Made by a program: the position numbers and the translations under genes. A DNA stretch of 64,000 bases from Macrosoma leucophasiata (lineage: Eukaryota; Arthropoda; Insecta; Lepidoptera; Hedylidae): contig JAWQUS010000002.1 of assembly GCA_036365455.1 (NCBI GenBank), positions 5,456,001 to 5,520,000 on the forward strand, read 5' to 3'. Positions 22,935-33,718 of this stretch are shown here, piece after piece; within the stretch, counting starts at the first letter, position 1; each line of letters opens with the position of its first letter. The notes beneath the pieces are model-generated. The model saw only the letters and a program-made list of their open reading frames with translations. It searched no databases and was not told the DNA's origin.

Positions 22935-23090
22935 TTTCATCTGCAATATTGGTCCATCGTCGAATTAGTCTGCCTGAGACCACGGTACCTGCTGGAAAGC
23001 GACCGAAACGTCGGCCAAGAGAAAAATTTGGGAGTAGTGGTGTACGCGAGAATATCCGCAAATATGATTTCTACAATATTGTCAGTTTCA
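22935..23090 (+). repeat. Repeat fragment (GCTGGAAAGCGACCGAAACG)
   Basis: It shares the phrases GGAAAGCGACCGAAACGTC and GCGAGAATATCCGCAAAT with the fragment inserted at 56124-56289. It is part of a dispersed element I do not identify. Confidence 0.6.
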
Positions 23091-23099
23091 CCACTAGCA

Positions 23100-23775
23100 A
23101 TGCAAATAACCATGTAGGTATTTCATGGATTAAACCAAACTACATCATTGTTATTTTAAATTAGCTGTTTATCTAACTACTTCTAAGTTAAATAACATAA
23201 AAGTCTAAATTAGTACTTAATCAGTTATTTAATGTATTGTTCCTCTTATTATTTTATATTGTAAGTAGAAAGAAACCAACTTGATATGATACATAATGGA
23301 AGGTGATCCCCCAGGTCGACCTAGTTTAGGGATCATTGATTATAAGTTCAAAATGTAACATGTGTAATGTATGGAAATAAATATATTTTTTTATCTTGGT
23401 TATAATGGTCTTCGATATCGGATAATGCCGTTATTGTTAATGTCTATCCTCAATAACTAGGTATAACTGAATTGTGGAAATTGTGGAATTTGAATAATTA
23501 AAACGATTTTATGAACGTTTTAATTATTGAAATCACTACGTCATTCTAAAAAAAATCTGATCACCTTTCCCTCCTTTTGTCACGCTGTGTCACACTATCT
23601 GTAACCTCTCCTAAAAATATTACGTCCCAACTACTAAGAGTAATACTAATTAAAAGTACAGCGGTATCATACAGCGGTGCCCAAAACCACGGAATAGATA
23701 AATAAAGATGGAATGGTAATGTGGGTGTGGCAAGCGTACGGCAACAATGCGTGAACACACACAGTTCGGCAGATC
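23100..23775. other. Intergenic, nothing recognised
   Basis: An AATAAA near 23379 follows a unique stretch, but no coding exon supports a gene. Confidence 0.35.
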
Positions 23776-23930
23776 CATAGAGGAACGCGGGCCACCGGTC
23801 GCGGTGGTCCGGAGGAGAGTAGCCGTAGCGTGTTTTACCGAAGCAAAATAGTCTGCCATTTTTTGCGGGAGGAACACACACTTTTGACTTTAACAAAACA
23901 CATGAACAATTTCAGACACACATGTAAACA
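23776..23930. mobile_element. hAT-type MITE, copy 4 (one end only)
   Basis: It starts CATAGAGGAACGCGGGCCACC and follows the family for about 150 bases through TTTTTTGCGGGAGG, then stops. No second end or duplication is visible. Confidence 0.75.
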
Positions 23931-24641
23931 TTCCGTGTCATAATAGTGTAAAGAATGATGCAACTATATCGACAAGTCCTAAAAACCATAGTTGCGACAA
24001 GTGTCGATAAATTACTTAACTCTGGGAAATAAGGTTTAAATGAAATATACTTTGTATTATTATAAAGATGGACTTTATTTATTATGTACTACCAATTTAA
24101 CAAATAATCTTGTCGCGTTATGCGCACGTATAGTCCGGTCAATTTAGACCAATAAAATAGAGTGAAGTTACATAAAGTCCCAACAAGCTGAATTTTTAGT
24201 GAAATTGTTCAAATCATAATTATAAACAATGTCTATAAGTTCCCCATCATTCCCGTGTAAGGAAAAAAAAAAATATTCAAAAAAATGAGTTTTTCGCGAT
24301 TTTCAGCAAAACGGTAAGTTTTATCAAAAAAGTACCCCAAGCCAATATTGTAGATCATAAAAATATCTATAAAAAAAATGTATCAATATTTTTTTACCGT
24401 TTCTGAGATATAACGATTCAAAAAGTTATAAAAGTTGTTATCGTCATAATATGCACACATTTCCACGCCACCTATGAGGTAGTGTACTTAGCGCGTTTTT
24501 TTTTAATGTGGTTTCCCCAGTAGTGCCTACTCCACGGGTCAGTTGTGATCCTGTTTAATGTAAAACTATTGCAAAATAACGGACATTTTCAAAGATTGGA
24601 AAAGATCAAAGCGATGTAAATTAAAAAAAAAGTGTTGAAGT
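23931..24641. other. Probable 3' flank of the cysteine-rich ORF relic
   Basis: AT-rich with no other ORF. It lies downstream (on the - strand) of the remnant at 24642 and may be part of the same element. Confidence 0.35.
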
Positions 24642-25105
24642 TCATTCGTCTGATTCGTAAGTTTCAAATTCTTGTTCTTCTTCCCCTGCTTCTTCTTCAT
24701 CTTCATTTTGGATGCAAGTCAATTGCGTCAATAGCGATGTATCGCGCGATACTTCGTCGGAATCAAACGAATCCTCCATTGTTTGTAATTCAATATTAGA
24801 GCACGACCGGCCTTGACAATTTGTGCATGCCAAAGAACAAAACAGTCCGACTATTTTGCAACCACATTTAGCACTGCATCCCTTTTTGCAGTTGCAAGAA
24901 ATAGTGTTCAGCAGTTTTCCGGCGCAGATGGAAGTAAAGATTGAACTGGCTCTAATATATTGTTGACCAACTTCCAACCCCAGTCTGCAGGGTCTAGCTG
25001 ATAACCAAGCCATACTTAAACTTGGTAATATACTCGAAAAAGATGTTGGTGAGCAGCAACTGAGGTTGGAGGAAGACGGTGGTGGTGGTGGATTTTTTAA
25101 AATTT
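24642..25105 (-). pseudogene. Cysteine-rich (CXC-like) C-terminal ORF of a transposable element, broken
   Basis: The - strand frame reads TISCNCKKGCSAKCGCK, then GLFCSLACTNCQGRSCSN and an acidic tail ending ETYESDE before the stop at 24642. Spaced C-x-C and C-x3-C clusters of this kind resemble a tesmin/TSO1-type metal-binding module. I associate this arrangement with the C-terminus of uncharacterised insect transposon-encoded proteins. Upstream, other frames give LPPTSVAAHQHLFRVYYQV, an in-frame stop, then WLG and DPADWGWK. So at least one stop and one frameshift (near 24915) break it. The family name and function are unknown to me. Confidence 0.6.
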
Positions 25106-26090
25106 ACCAGTAGTGTCTGAGATTAGCGCGTTCAAACAAACAAACAAACTCTTCATCTTTATAATATTAGTTTAGATTTTCGCTCGGTGAGTTATATGTG
25201 ACTCTGTCACGTGTTCGCAATACTAGCAGCCTATGTGCTTTCATATCCAATAGCCATCAATGCGTCTATACAATATCATGTAATGAGAAGCATTAACGTA
25301 AACCAGATTTTTTTAACTAACCAAAAGTGTTTATGGTCCAAAATTTACTTAAATTTATATCCAAAAAAGCTGCCCAAAGTCACTTTTCCACGCGTACGAA
25401 GCGGGCACAGCTAGTATTAAAATAAAACCCACAATATAATAAAAGTAATAATTTTATTTTTTTATATGTATTTTTTTTATAACTACTACGTACGTTAAAA
25501 AATACTTAATAAGAACAATAATAAATGAGCGAATAGTAATAACTAATAACGGTGGCCCAGAGCAGTTTGTAGCGAATGTAACTACAACATAATATATTAA
25601 TAAGAAAATTTAATTTCAAAAATGTCTGTGTATATAAGACTCTTTTGCAATAATTAAAGGTTGACTGGTAGAAAATGCCTAGTGGCGTTAAGTCCGCCTT
25701 ATGTATAATTTTTGTGCATAAAAGATTAAATAAATAAATAAATAAATAAATAACTATCCACAAACCGACAACAACACTATCGATAAGCGGCACCGGCGAC
25801 AGCGGCTTCTCGGAAACGAACTCTGATCAGTCGCTCGACCGATCCCCGTATCATATAAGGCATACCATTGCGCCCGACTGTGTTGTTTATATCAGTCCGA
25901 AACAACACGACCGATATTATGGCATTTTATACCTTAAGCTTGATGTGTTAGATCTCTTTTTACAGTAAACAACACAGCAAATCAGCATTTTTTTGGACGT
26001 CCGTTCAGTCGCACAACTAGATTTAGTCTAATGAGCAGTCCAGCTGCAACTAGTTTTATTATACGCACAGGATTTTTTAAAGCATTTAAT
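25106..26090. other. Intergenic, with a possible exon-like island
   Basis: The end of a lepidopteran repeat (GCGGGCACAGCTAGTA) is near 25403. At 25780-25860 a GC-rich stretch reads SGTGDSGFSETNSDQSLDRS in one + frame, but no good splice donor follows it. Confidence 0.35.
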
Positions 26091-26172
26091 CTTGTACTTT
26101 GACAGAGGGGAAAGCCTGCGTATGGCTACTTCCCTCCGGTTCGCCGCGACCGGTGGCCCGCGTTGCTCTATG
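26091..26172. mobile_element. hAT-type MITE, copy 5 (end fragment)
   Basis: 82 bases from CTTGTACTTTGACAGAGGGG to the terminal GTTGCTCTATG match the family end. Confidence 0.75.
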
Positions 26173-26211
26173 TACTATACATACAACAGCTTATTCTCTG
26201 TAGTAGGTACG

Positions 26212-26247
26212 TCCTGTATTGATGTTACCTAAACCATCAATACAGGA
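26212..26247. repeat. Short 13-bp hairpin
   Basis: TCCTGTATTGATG at 26212-26224 is reverse-complemented at 26235-26247. Confidence 0.65.
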
Positions 26248-26666
26248 AAAAAGGCAAATTGTTCCTAACATAGCCTGACATACTGCGTACCTACATACCT
26301 ACCTGTTAAAACCACGACATAACATGACTGTATAATTGCAAAATGTTACTCATAATTAACGATTGCCCTTCAAATTAGTAACAAGTGAAATAACATGATC
26401 CAATAACGATACCTGTTTTCATAACGCTGTGCAAACTTGGGTGTTTTATGATCTGGGGTGGTAAACAACGTGCATTCACACTCGATTATGAACTCTATGA
26501 CCGCTGTGCAGGTTATATGTTCAGTTCACAACGTATTGAATGTGAGTGGTCAATTGGTCCTGCTTAATTCCGTTGAGCGCGCGATATCTCTAAAAATAAA
26601 GCAGCTTGTGTGGGTTGTCTCAGGGTTGCCACCAGTTCTGGTTTAGCCTATAAGCAGATTAAGCCT

Positions 26667-26985
26667 GCCTCAGTAGCGTAGTGGTAGCAGGCCACTACTA
26701 CTACGCTGGGGGTCCTGGGTTCGATTCCCGGGTCGGGGACTATTAGAGATAACGGTTTAAATTCCTTTATCTCCTGTTCTATTGGGATTTTTCCATTTTC
26801 TGGAAGTTTCTCAGTACCTCGGAGTTTGGTAATGTGCACGGAGATGGCAATAGGTTCGCCACCTGTTACATGGGCCAAAAACGTAAACCGCGAGTCGTGG
26901 GTGTTTGCATGTATGCTTGAATGCATGCATTTACCTCTGCCTGCCCCTTCGGGGATTACAGGCGTGAAGGCGTTATGTTACGGTT
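26667..26985 (+). mobile_element. SINE-C copy, best preserved
   Basis: It begins GCCTCAGTAGCGTAGTGG with a perfect A box (TAGCGTAGTGG) and B box (GGTTCGATTCC). The body includes CTATTGGGATTTTTCC and it ends TTACAGGCGTGAAGGCG. It is about 315 bases long. Confidence 0.85.
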
Positions 26986-27544
26986 AAGATTAAGCATTGA
27001 TATACCAATGCGATTAAGCAATTGCTTAAGGCATCATGTTCGTGGGGGTACCAGAGATAGAGAATTTGATCATAGGGTGCGTAGATACAGGATGCAAAAA
27101 ATGTAGCCATATTCAAGAGGACGGTCATGATCTATATTTACGACTATTAAGCTTCTTACTCATATAAGTTTGAAACATATTATCTACATGTAAAAAAGTG
27201 AAATGTCACTCATCACGAAATCTCAGGAAATACTAGTGCTAGGAGTTTTAAATTTTGCATGGTGCTAGTTGTTTCGATTTTTTTGAGAATAGGTATTTCT
27301 CAGTAAATGCGACTTATCCGAAATATACGGGTTTACCTTTATTGAAAGGTGACAGCCCTAGTAGACTCGTTATAAAATTTACGCCGGTGACTGGTGTCGG
27401 TTGTTGTATTATTCGCATATTTTCATTATCCTCGAGTCGCGAGTCATCATTGGAATCCCATGCGGTCAACGACGTTTTGTTGAATCGGAAAATAGGTAAA
27501 TCCTATATGTCATCCCTACTTTCCCTATGTAGGTATGTATTACG
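26986..27544. other. Intergenic, nothing recognised
   Basis: No supported feature. Confidence 0.35.
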
Positions 27545-28150
27545 TACATTCATCATCATCATCATGATCTCAGTCAAAAGAAGTCCTCTGCTAAACAAAG
27601 GCTTTAACCAAAGAATGCCACAACGAACGGTCCTGGGTCGCCCTCATCCAGCGATCGCCCGCGACCTTCACCAAATCGTCGGTCCATCTTGTGGGAGGCC
27701 TGCCAACGCTTCGTTTTCCGGTACGCTGTCGTCACTCAAGAACTGCTCTGCCCCAACGGCCGTCAGTTCTTCGTGATATGGTCCCTGCCCACTGCCACTT
27801 GAGTCTCGCTATTCGGAGAGCTATGTCGGTAACTTTGGTTCTCATGCGGATCTCCTCATTTCTGATTCGATCTTGCAACGAAACTCCAAGCATAGCTCTC
27901 TCCATTGCTCTCTGAGTGACCTTGAGCCTTCTTATCGGGCCTTAGTAAGCGACTACGTTTCTGTCCCATATGTCATCACTGGCAACACACATTGGTCAAA
28001 AACCTTTTTCTTGAGACACTGCGGTAAGTCGGACGAGAAGATATATCGTAGCTACCCGAACGCTGCCCAACCGAGTTGGATTCAGCGATTGACCTCTTTC
28101 TCGAAGTTGGACCGACCTAACTGGACAGTTTATCCCAGGTATACATAATT
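27545..28150 (-). pseudogene. RTE-type LINE, 3' end (decayed)
   Basis: The + strand begins with CATCATCATCATCATGATC, which on the - strand is an ATG-repeat tail. The - strand translation runs through segments related to WQWTGHI and VGRPPxRWTDDL, in several frames. This is the C-terminal region of RTE endonuclease/reverse-transcriptase proteins. The copy at 37245-37790 is clearer. An opposite-strand scrap of the same 3' end lies at 28328-28437 (GTCCAGCAGTGGACATC). Confidence 0.75.
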
Positions 28151-28447
28151 GTCAGCAACTTCGAGTGTAGTACCCTCGACCATAACAGGAGTGGGTGTAA
28201 CATGGACATTTGACATGATCTTCGTCTTGTCTATGTTCATTTTAAGGCCCACTCGTTAGGCCCTACTGAGGTCATTGAGCATTGTGCTAAGGTCTGCTAG
28301 GGTCTCAGCCATGACTACGATAAGTTGATCTAATTGCTTGAACTATGGATCCTATGTCCACTGCGATCGCCAATCCGTCAATCTTATGAGGAGGCTTTGG
28401 TCCAGCAGTGGACATCTTTCAGCTGATATGATGAATAGCTACATTAA
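28151..28447. other. LINE remnants
   Basis: It contains the inverted RTE 3' scrap at about 28328-28437 and otherwise decayed sequence continuing the LINE. Confidence 0.45.
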
Positions 28448-28580
28448 GCCTGGGTTGCACCAAGACTTGTTAAAGTTGTTGTAACATTTCACATCCTTCT
28501 TTAACTTTCTTTAAGTTAGAGAAGGATGTGAAATGTTACAATAACTTTAACTTTAACAAATATCTTGGTGCAACTCAGGC
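28448..28580. mobile_element. Small MITE, GCCTGGGTTGCACC ends
   Basis: The 133-base element has ends CCTGGGTTGCACCAAG and its inverted copy, and its interior is also a long inverted repeat (ACATTTCACATCCTTC arms). A second copy is at 43441-43549. No unambiguous duplication was found. Confidence 0.75.
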
Positions 28581-28628
28581 TTACTAAACTCCGTGACAAT
28601 GTTATTTCGATCAGAAATTTATATACAT

Positions 28629-28714
28629 ACTAGCTGTGCCCGCGACTTCGTCCGCGTGAGAATTTATGATTGTTCAGTATCTACCCGGGCGAAGTCGTGG
28701 GCGCAGCTAGTTTG
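28629..28714. repeat. 86-base palindromic-ended repeat, unoccupied form
   Basis: It runs from CTAGCTGTGCCCGCGAC to GTGGGCGCAGCTAG. The same unit, reversed, surrounds the SINE-D insertion at 7923-8255, so this copy shows what that site looked like before insertion. Confidence 0.7.
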
Positions 28715-29459
28715 TTATAATTAACTGTAAGTAACCTATCTATATAGTAATTGAATTATCAATGAAGTAATTCGTAAAAATGAAGTATCTTTTTGTACGT
28801 GTAACTCCTAACCAAAAAGAAACCTGGCAATAACTAACCTTAGGCCTATATTACTTAAAGTAGGCGACCATACGTTTTTATCAAATCGCTAGTGCCTTGA
28901 AAATTCGCAAAACGGACACAACCGTCAACGACGTCTGCCCTCACGCGTCTGCCCGCGTTCGGGTCGCGCACTCAGCTATGAGCCACTTCTTCCCCACCGC
29001 ACCTACCCCGCTCCCCCCACGCCCCGTTCGCCTGGCGCCGCTGCCGGTATTTATCACCGAAACGGTATTTATCGCCGAAATTGCTATGACTCTGCATTTT
29101 AAATCTGTGATATCTTCGAAAATATTAATTTAATTTACATGCTGTAAAAAGCCATATTGATCTTTATTAAATGCACAATGTATTTAAGATACTTAATTGG
29201 ATAAGGATTAATACTGTATTGCTTAAAATCGCTTCGTAAATAAGCCATTATTTCTCGTACAAAGTAAAGGATAAAAAATGGTTATTGTGGGTTATTCCTA
29301 AGAGATAAACATATACCATCACGGACTTTTTTGTAGACCTTTTTAAGTTGTACAATACTGTAGTAAATTGTTTTGATCTATCTTGTAGGATTCAGTCAGC
29401 GTTTGCAATGTAAGCGCAAAAAATGTGTTTTTTCTACGACCTCACATTAAAAACCTCAA
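28715..29459. other. Intergenic with a CG-rich island
   Basis: 28915-29060 is unusually C- and G-rich and includes a near-repeat GGTATTTATCACCGAAA / GGTATTTATCGCCGAAA. No splice-supported exon can be drawn. Confidence 0.35.
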
Positions 29460-29640
29460 AAATTGTAGTCTATGTGTTATTCTGATGTATAAGCTATAGC
29501 CTATGTGTTATTCTGATGTATAAGCTATATTGTGGTAAAGTTTCATTCAAATCCATTCAGTAGTTTTTACGTGAAAGAGTAACAAACATCCATACATCCA
29601 TACTTACAAACTTTCGCCTTTATAATAGTAGTAGGATAAG
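29460..29640 (+). repeat. Lepidopteran interspersed repeat, tail part
   Basis: CAGTAGTTTTTACGTGAAAG, AACTTTCGCCTTTATAATAG and relatives match the repeat at 30398. A 32-base phrase (ATGTGTTATTCTGATG) is tandemly duplicated near 29470-29525. Confidence 0.55.
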
Positions 29641-29732
29641 TATATATAAAATCAATTGCAGTTCGTTAGTCTCGAAGGAAGGTAAGAAAATATGAAGAAA
29701 TTGAAAGGAAATAGTAAAGTAGTAGTAGTTTT

Positions 29733-30034
29733 ACTGGTGGTAGAGCTTCAGTGACGGAGCTCGCGGGCGTAGACACCACCGCCTTACCTAATATACTTGC
29801 CGCTAAATGGTAGTGTTCAGCACTATCGTGTTCCGGTCAGGTGGTAATGTACGGCCCTGTAATTTCCGGCACAGAGGCATAACACCTTAGGCCTCAGGAG
29901 TGGTAACGCATCTGCATTTTGATCTTGGTCTCTGTTTGGATGTCTATAGGCTGCAGTCATCACTTACCATCAATGTGAACTGCATGCTTGTTTGCCACTC
30001 CCATTACATAAAAAAAAAAAAAAAAAAAAAAAAA
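29733..30034 (+). mobile_element. SINE-A copy, full length
   Basis: The reference copy here: ACTGGTGGTAGAGC start, AGTGTTCAGCACTATCG, CTTAGGCCTCAGGAG, AACTGCATGCTTGTTTGCC, then CATTACAT and 25 or more As. About 300 bases. It resembles in layout the Metulj-type SINEs known from butterflies. The long A-tail suggests a recent copy. Confidence 0.88.
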
Positions 30035-30397
30035 GTAAAAACCACAATTTCATTTTTCCATACAAATAGTCCGTAGCTAGCAAAACCTTTGACACATTAT
30101 TTCATTGTGAGGCAATACGAAGTTTGCCGGGTCAGCTAGTAATAGATATAAATAACTGCTTGCTATTTCAAAAATTTCAAGAATGTTCCAGCAATTAGGA
30201 TATTACAGAAACATGTTACTCACAGTTACTGACGTAGGCGTAATGTCTGTCGTCTTCGTTCTGATACTAGAGAATAATAATTCAAGATTCTTATTCTAGT
30301 ACATTACAATGAATTATATTGTGTGGAATGTATGACACAGACATTATTTTATCTTTACATGCATATCTATTCTAATAGTATCCTCTATACATTACAA

Positions 30398-30560
30398 GCT
30401 GGTGCCCGCAATTTCGTCTGCATTTACACACACACAATATCTTAATTAATTGTTGTGTTATTCCGATGTAGATAATGTAAAGTTTGATTAAAATCCATTC
30501 AGTAGTTTTTACGCGAAATAGTAAAAAAACACCCGTCCATACTTACGAACTTTCGCATTT
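30398..30560 (+). repeat. Lepidopteran interspersed repeat
   Basis: It starts AGCTGGTGCCCGCAATTTCG and shares TTCAGTAGTTTTTACGCGAAA with the copy at 29460. Confidence 0.5.
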
Positions 30561-31228
30561 AGGTATAATTAGGATACATTATAAAAAAATTGTAACTGGC
30601 CTATAATGTCTGTAGCTGTGCATAGGAGATACCTATTTCAGATATTAAAGAAAAAATATAGGGGTCTTTATAGGGCCAGCAGGTGCCAAAACGATTTTTG
30701 TTTAATTTTTGTCTGTCTGTTTATACACGGGATCACAGAAAATGAACTGAGTGAAATTAGAAGCGATTTTCAGTAAGTCATTTATTTTTAAAATAGTACT
30801 TATTTATCACTAGAGTACATCTTCTTTGTGATCTATTTTATAAATAAACAATTTTTATTTTTTATTTTTTTTATTATCGTGGACCCATTTTCATTTCATG
30901 GACCCCCAATTTTTTTTCGCTGACGTAGACCCCTTTTAGGTTGTCATAGACCCCCAGGGGTCGATATAGACCACTTTGGGAATCACTGGGTAAAACTATG
31001 ATTAATTGCAGCGCTGTAGTGACTATAAGGTTAATTTTATAAAATGGAACACAAAGGAGATGGCTAAACGAGTGAACCCAACATGTATAAGAATGTCTTA
31101 CTTACTCTTAATATTTAAAAATTCACTAATTAATTATTTAGTATTTAACAATTTCCTAGAACTTGGGTGAATAAATAAAATAAATAATAAATAAATAAAA
31201 CATATACAAAAAACCCTGTATATCAATG
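30561..31228. other. Intergenic, decayed repeats
   Basis: Part of it (TATTTATCACTAGAG near 30800) matches 40320. No gene is seen. Confidence 0.4.
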
Positions 31229-31430
31229 CTAGAGTGACACTTTTTTACAAGAATGCAAAATGGAACAAAGCGATCACATACGTGTGTATGTCTAATTGCT
31301 TGAAAAAAAATAGCCATGGTACGTCAAAGTATCGAATGTGTGACGCATCCAACGTTTTGCAGGACTATTTTTTTAATTCTTGCTAAGCATTACGGGACGG
31401 TCCCGCAGAATCCGGGACGGTTGACCGCCT
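31229..31430 (+). repeat. Fragment of the 814-bp Harbinger-like element family
   Basis: TAGAGTGACACTTTTTTACAAG, CGCATCCAACGTTTT and TACGGGACGGT match 40331-40660 inside the element at 39911, in the same order. Confidence 0.65.
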
Positions 31431-32617
31431 TAGCGAAACTACCATAGGTGAATAGTTCTGTCGGTGAATGATCCATAGTGGTAACGTCCTGTCGAGGAAA
31501 CAAACTAATGCGAACCATTCTGTCGACGAAACGTCCATGCATGGGTGAATAGCTCTGTGGGCGAATCTCTCAAAAATTAAAAGGCCAGTCGATGATCAGT
31601 CCAAAGAAGAAACTTCTGTTGGAGAACGCTTGCAACTTGCAATTGAATTTATGATGTCATTTAACAATTTTCAAATGGTGCAACTATTTTTTTGTTGAGC
31701 TGGTACTTTAACAAATTTGTTAAAGCTTAGTAAAATGATGCTATCCGGTCTAAACCATTTAAAATAGCTGTTATAATACAAGGGTTGTAATGTTTTGTTT
31801 GAACTTAAACAAAGAAAAAGAAGATTGCTTGTCTTATTAAATTAAACACATCAAACATTAACGAGTAACAATGACTATATTGCAAAATACATTGTATTAT
31901 AAAAACTCAACTATTATAATTTTAACATTGTTTCTCTAACAGTATTATCATATAACCTAGATTTAAGAAATTAATATCAGATAACGCGAGTTATTAAATG
32001 TAAAAAGTAGGTTGCAAAACACGCAATATGGCGCTGTCGACTTGATATTTTTTTTACCAAATTGGTAATGATAAAACAATAACTTGTAGTGGCTCGATCG
32101 ATGTGTTTTGCTGCTCACGTGTTGTTTGCTACCTGCGATGTTAAAGGTTCTTTTGATATTGAAGATAAGGATATAAAGTTATACTTTACTTTCTTTATTA
32201 TGACTAGGTATCAACTTAACAACCACAAGAGTAGTTTACTTAGTTGCTATCTGCCTTATTATCTGTTATCTGATAATTGAACACTATAAAATGTTTTATT
32301 ATAAAATGTGTGTGTGTGTGTGCACGTATTTTTTATAATACTGGCTCCTTTCGAGACGGCTATAGTATACCTACCTCACCGGACAATAGTGTAAGCGCAA
32401 AGGGTCTAAGTCAGTCCCAGACAGTCCCAGGCTGAGGAGCAGAAGACACCGCGCGTAAATATTCAGTAGCGATATAGTAGCAATGTGAAATGCCACTTTT
32501 CTCTTAATCTTTTTACTGTCATACTTTTGAATTCGTCCTGCTGGCTTAGACGTTTAACCATACATCACTACGCCCACTGCCACTACACCTGCTCATAAAC
32601 GGTCGACTTCATTGCAG
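31431..32617. other. Intron or intergenic, nothing recognised
   Basis: Probably intronic to the exon at 32618, which has an acceptor but no visible upstream exon here. A TG dinucleotide run is near 32309. Confidence 0.4.
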
Positions 32618-32825
32618 ATTTGTCAAAGACTTTGAAGACGGGTTCGTGCGGCACCGGCCGACGGCGCGGCTCCGTCAGTCAGCCTCCATGAGCGCGTCGA
32701 CGTCCTACAACGAGGTGATCCCGCCGCCGCTGCCGCCGCCGCCAGCGGCGCTGACTCAGGGTCGCCGAGTCGACACGTCCCTACGCCGGCTGGAGAGGGC
32801 GCACGACGACTTGTTCCAGTTGTAG
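32618..32825 (+). CDS. Last coding exon of an unidentified gene
   Basis: A splice acceptor (TTCATTGCAG) is followed by a 68-codon frame, entered with one base of a split codon and closed by TAG at 32823. The frame reads FVKDFEDGFVRHRPTARLRQ, then ASMSASTSYNEVI, a proline run and a charged end (TSLRRLERAHDDLFQL). The other two frames contain stops. GC content is far above the surroundings and codons end in G/C, as in a constrained exon. I do not recognise the family. The polyproline stretch suggests a cytoplasmic tail that binds SH3, WW or EVH1 partners, but that is inference. A donor (GCGCAG then GTAATT at 32843) follows the stop, so the 3' UTR is probably spliced to 37867. Confidence 0.65.
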
Positions 32826-32872
32826 CGGCCGAGACAGCGCAGGTAATTCTGACTTTAGACTGAATGTTGGTG

Positions 32873-32919
32873 ACCCAGTATAATTACCTATTGGGACCCA
32901 ATAGGTAATTATACTGGGT
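32873..32919. repeat. Perfect 23-bp inverted duplication, 1-base loop
   Basis: Arms 32873-32895 and 32897-32919 pair exactly. It lies 30 bases inside the presumed 3' UTR intron. A partial third copy (TATACTGGGTAA) follows. Confidence 0.88.
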
Positions 32920-33510
32920 TATACTGGGTAACTTTCAAGTAGTCAGACTTGCACACCGTGTGCAGTTTGATCCAACTTACCAGATAGGATAGCGTACATC
33001 TCAATTTATATATATTTAGTTGCAATATTATGTAAGTACTTAAATTGCAACCGTGCGAAGCCGGTGCGGGCTGCTAGTATTAAATATGGATTTTTCTATT
33101 CCTTTTGGATTCATGTACCTACAAGAGGTTCAAAACATTCCTCAAAATATGAAAACAAATAAGAAAGAAGAGCAAAACTTTGATGAGCGATATGACACAC
33201 AGATTGACCGGTTTTACGTAAAAGCGAAATCTAATTATAGCGCTATAAAAACCGAAATAAACATGTTTTCTTTTATAATGACCTTAATTTTAAACTTTAA
33301 ATATTATGTATTCGTTGTTATAGTGGTAGTACCTATAGACTCTTTACGCATGTTTTTCCCGGATGGTAGGCAATGTTTTTTCCTGGATTAAAATAATATA
33401 AAACGGGGCTAACGTCGTGTTGATTATAAATAATAATTTTAGTTTAATATACACGAGATAAATTCGTAAAACAAGTTTTATTTCAAGGGAAGACTTCCCA
33501 TTTTTAGTAA

Positions 33511-33718
33511 TATAAATATAAATAAATACGCTTACACTCAGCCCCACAATAGGTATAAACCTGTGTCGTGGGTGCCGTTGTACACATACAACACATATAC
33601 AAACACCCAGACCCGAAACAAATATCTTTGGGGCATACAAATATTTGTCCCGGTGAGGGGATCGAACCCGCGACCCTTCGAATCAAATTGTCATCTCTCA
33701 CTGCTAGACTAACCAGGA
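33511..33718 (-). mobile_element. SINE-B copy
   Basis: - strand copy with the tRNA-like head reading GGTTAGTCTAGCAGTGAG (mutated A box) and an intact B box (GGTTCGATCCC). The body is the same as at 7074. Confidence 0.83.

Noticed and set aside
26667..26740. Possible tRNA gene
   Set aside because: Head of SINE-C, repeated with its body at 8568 and 15779.
27255..27776. 173-codon + strand frame
   Set aside because: It is antisense to the RTE LINE remnant on the - strand, whose conserved blocks explain the openness.
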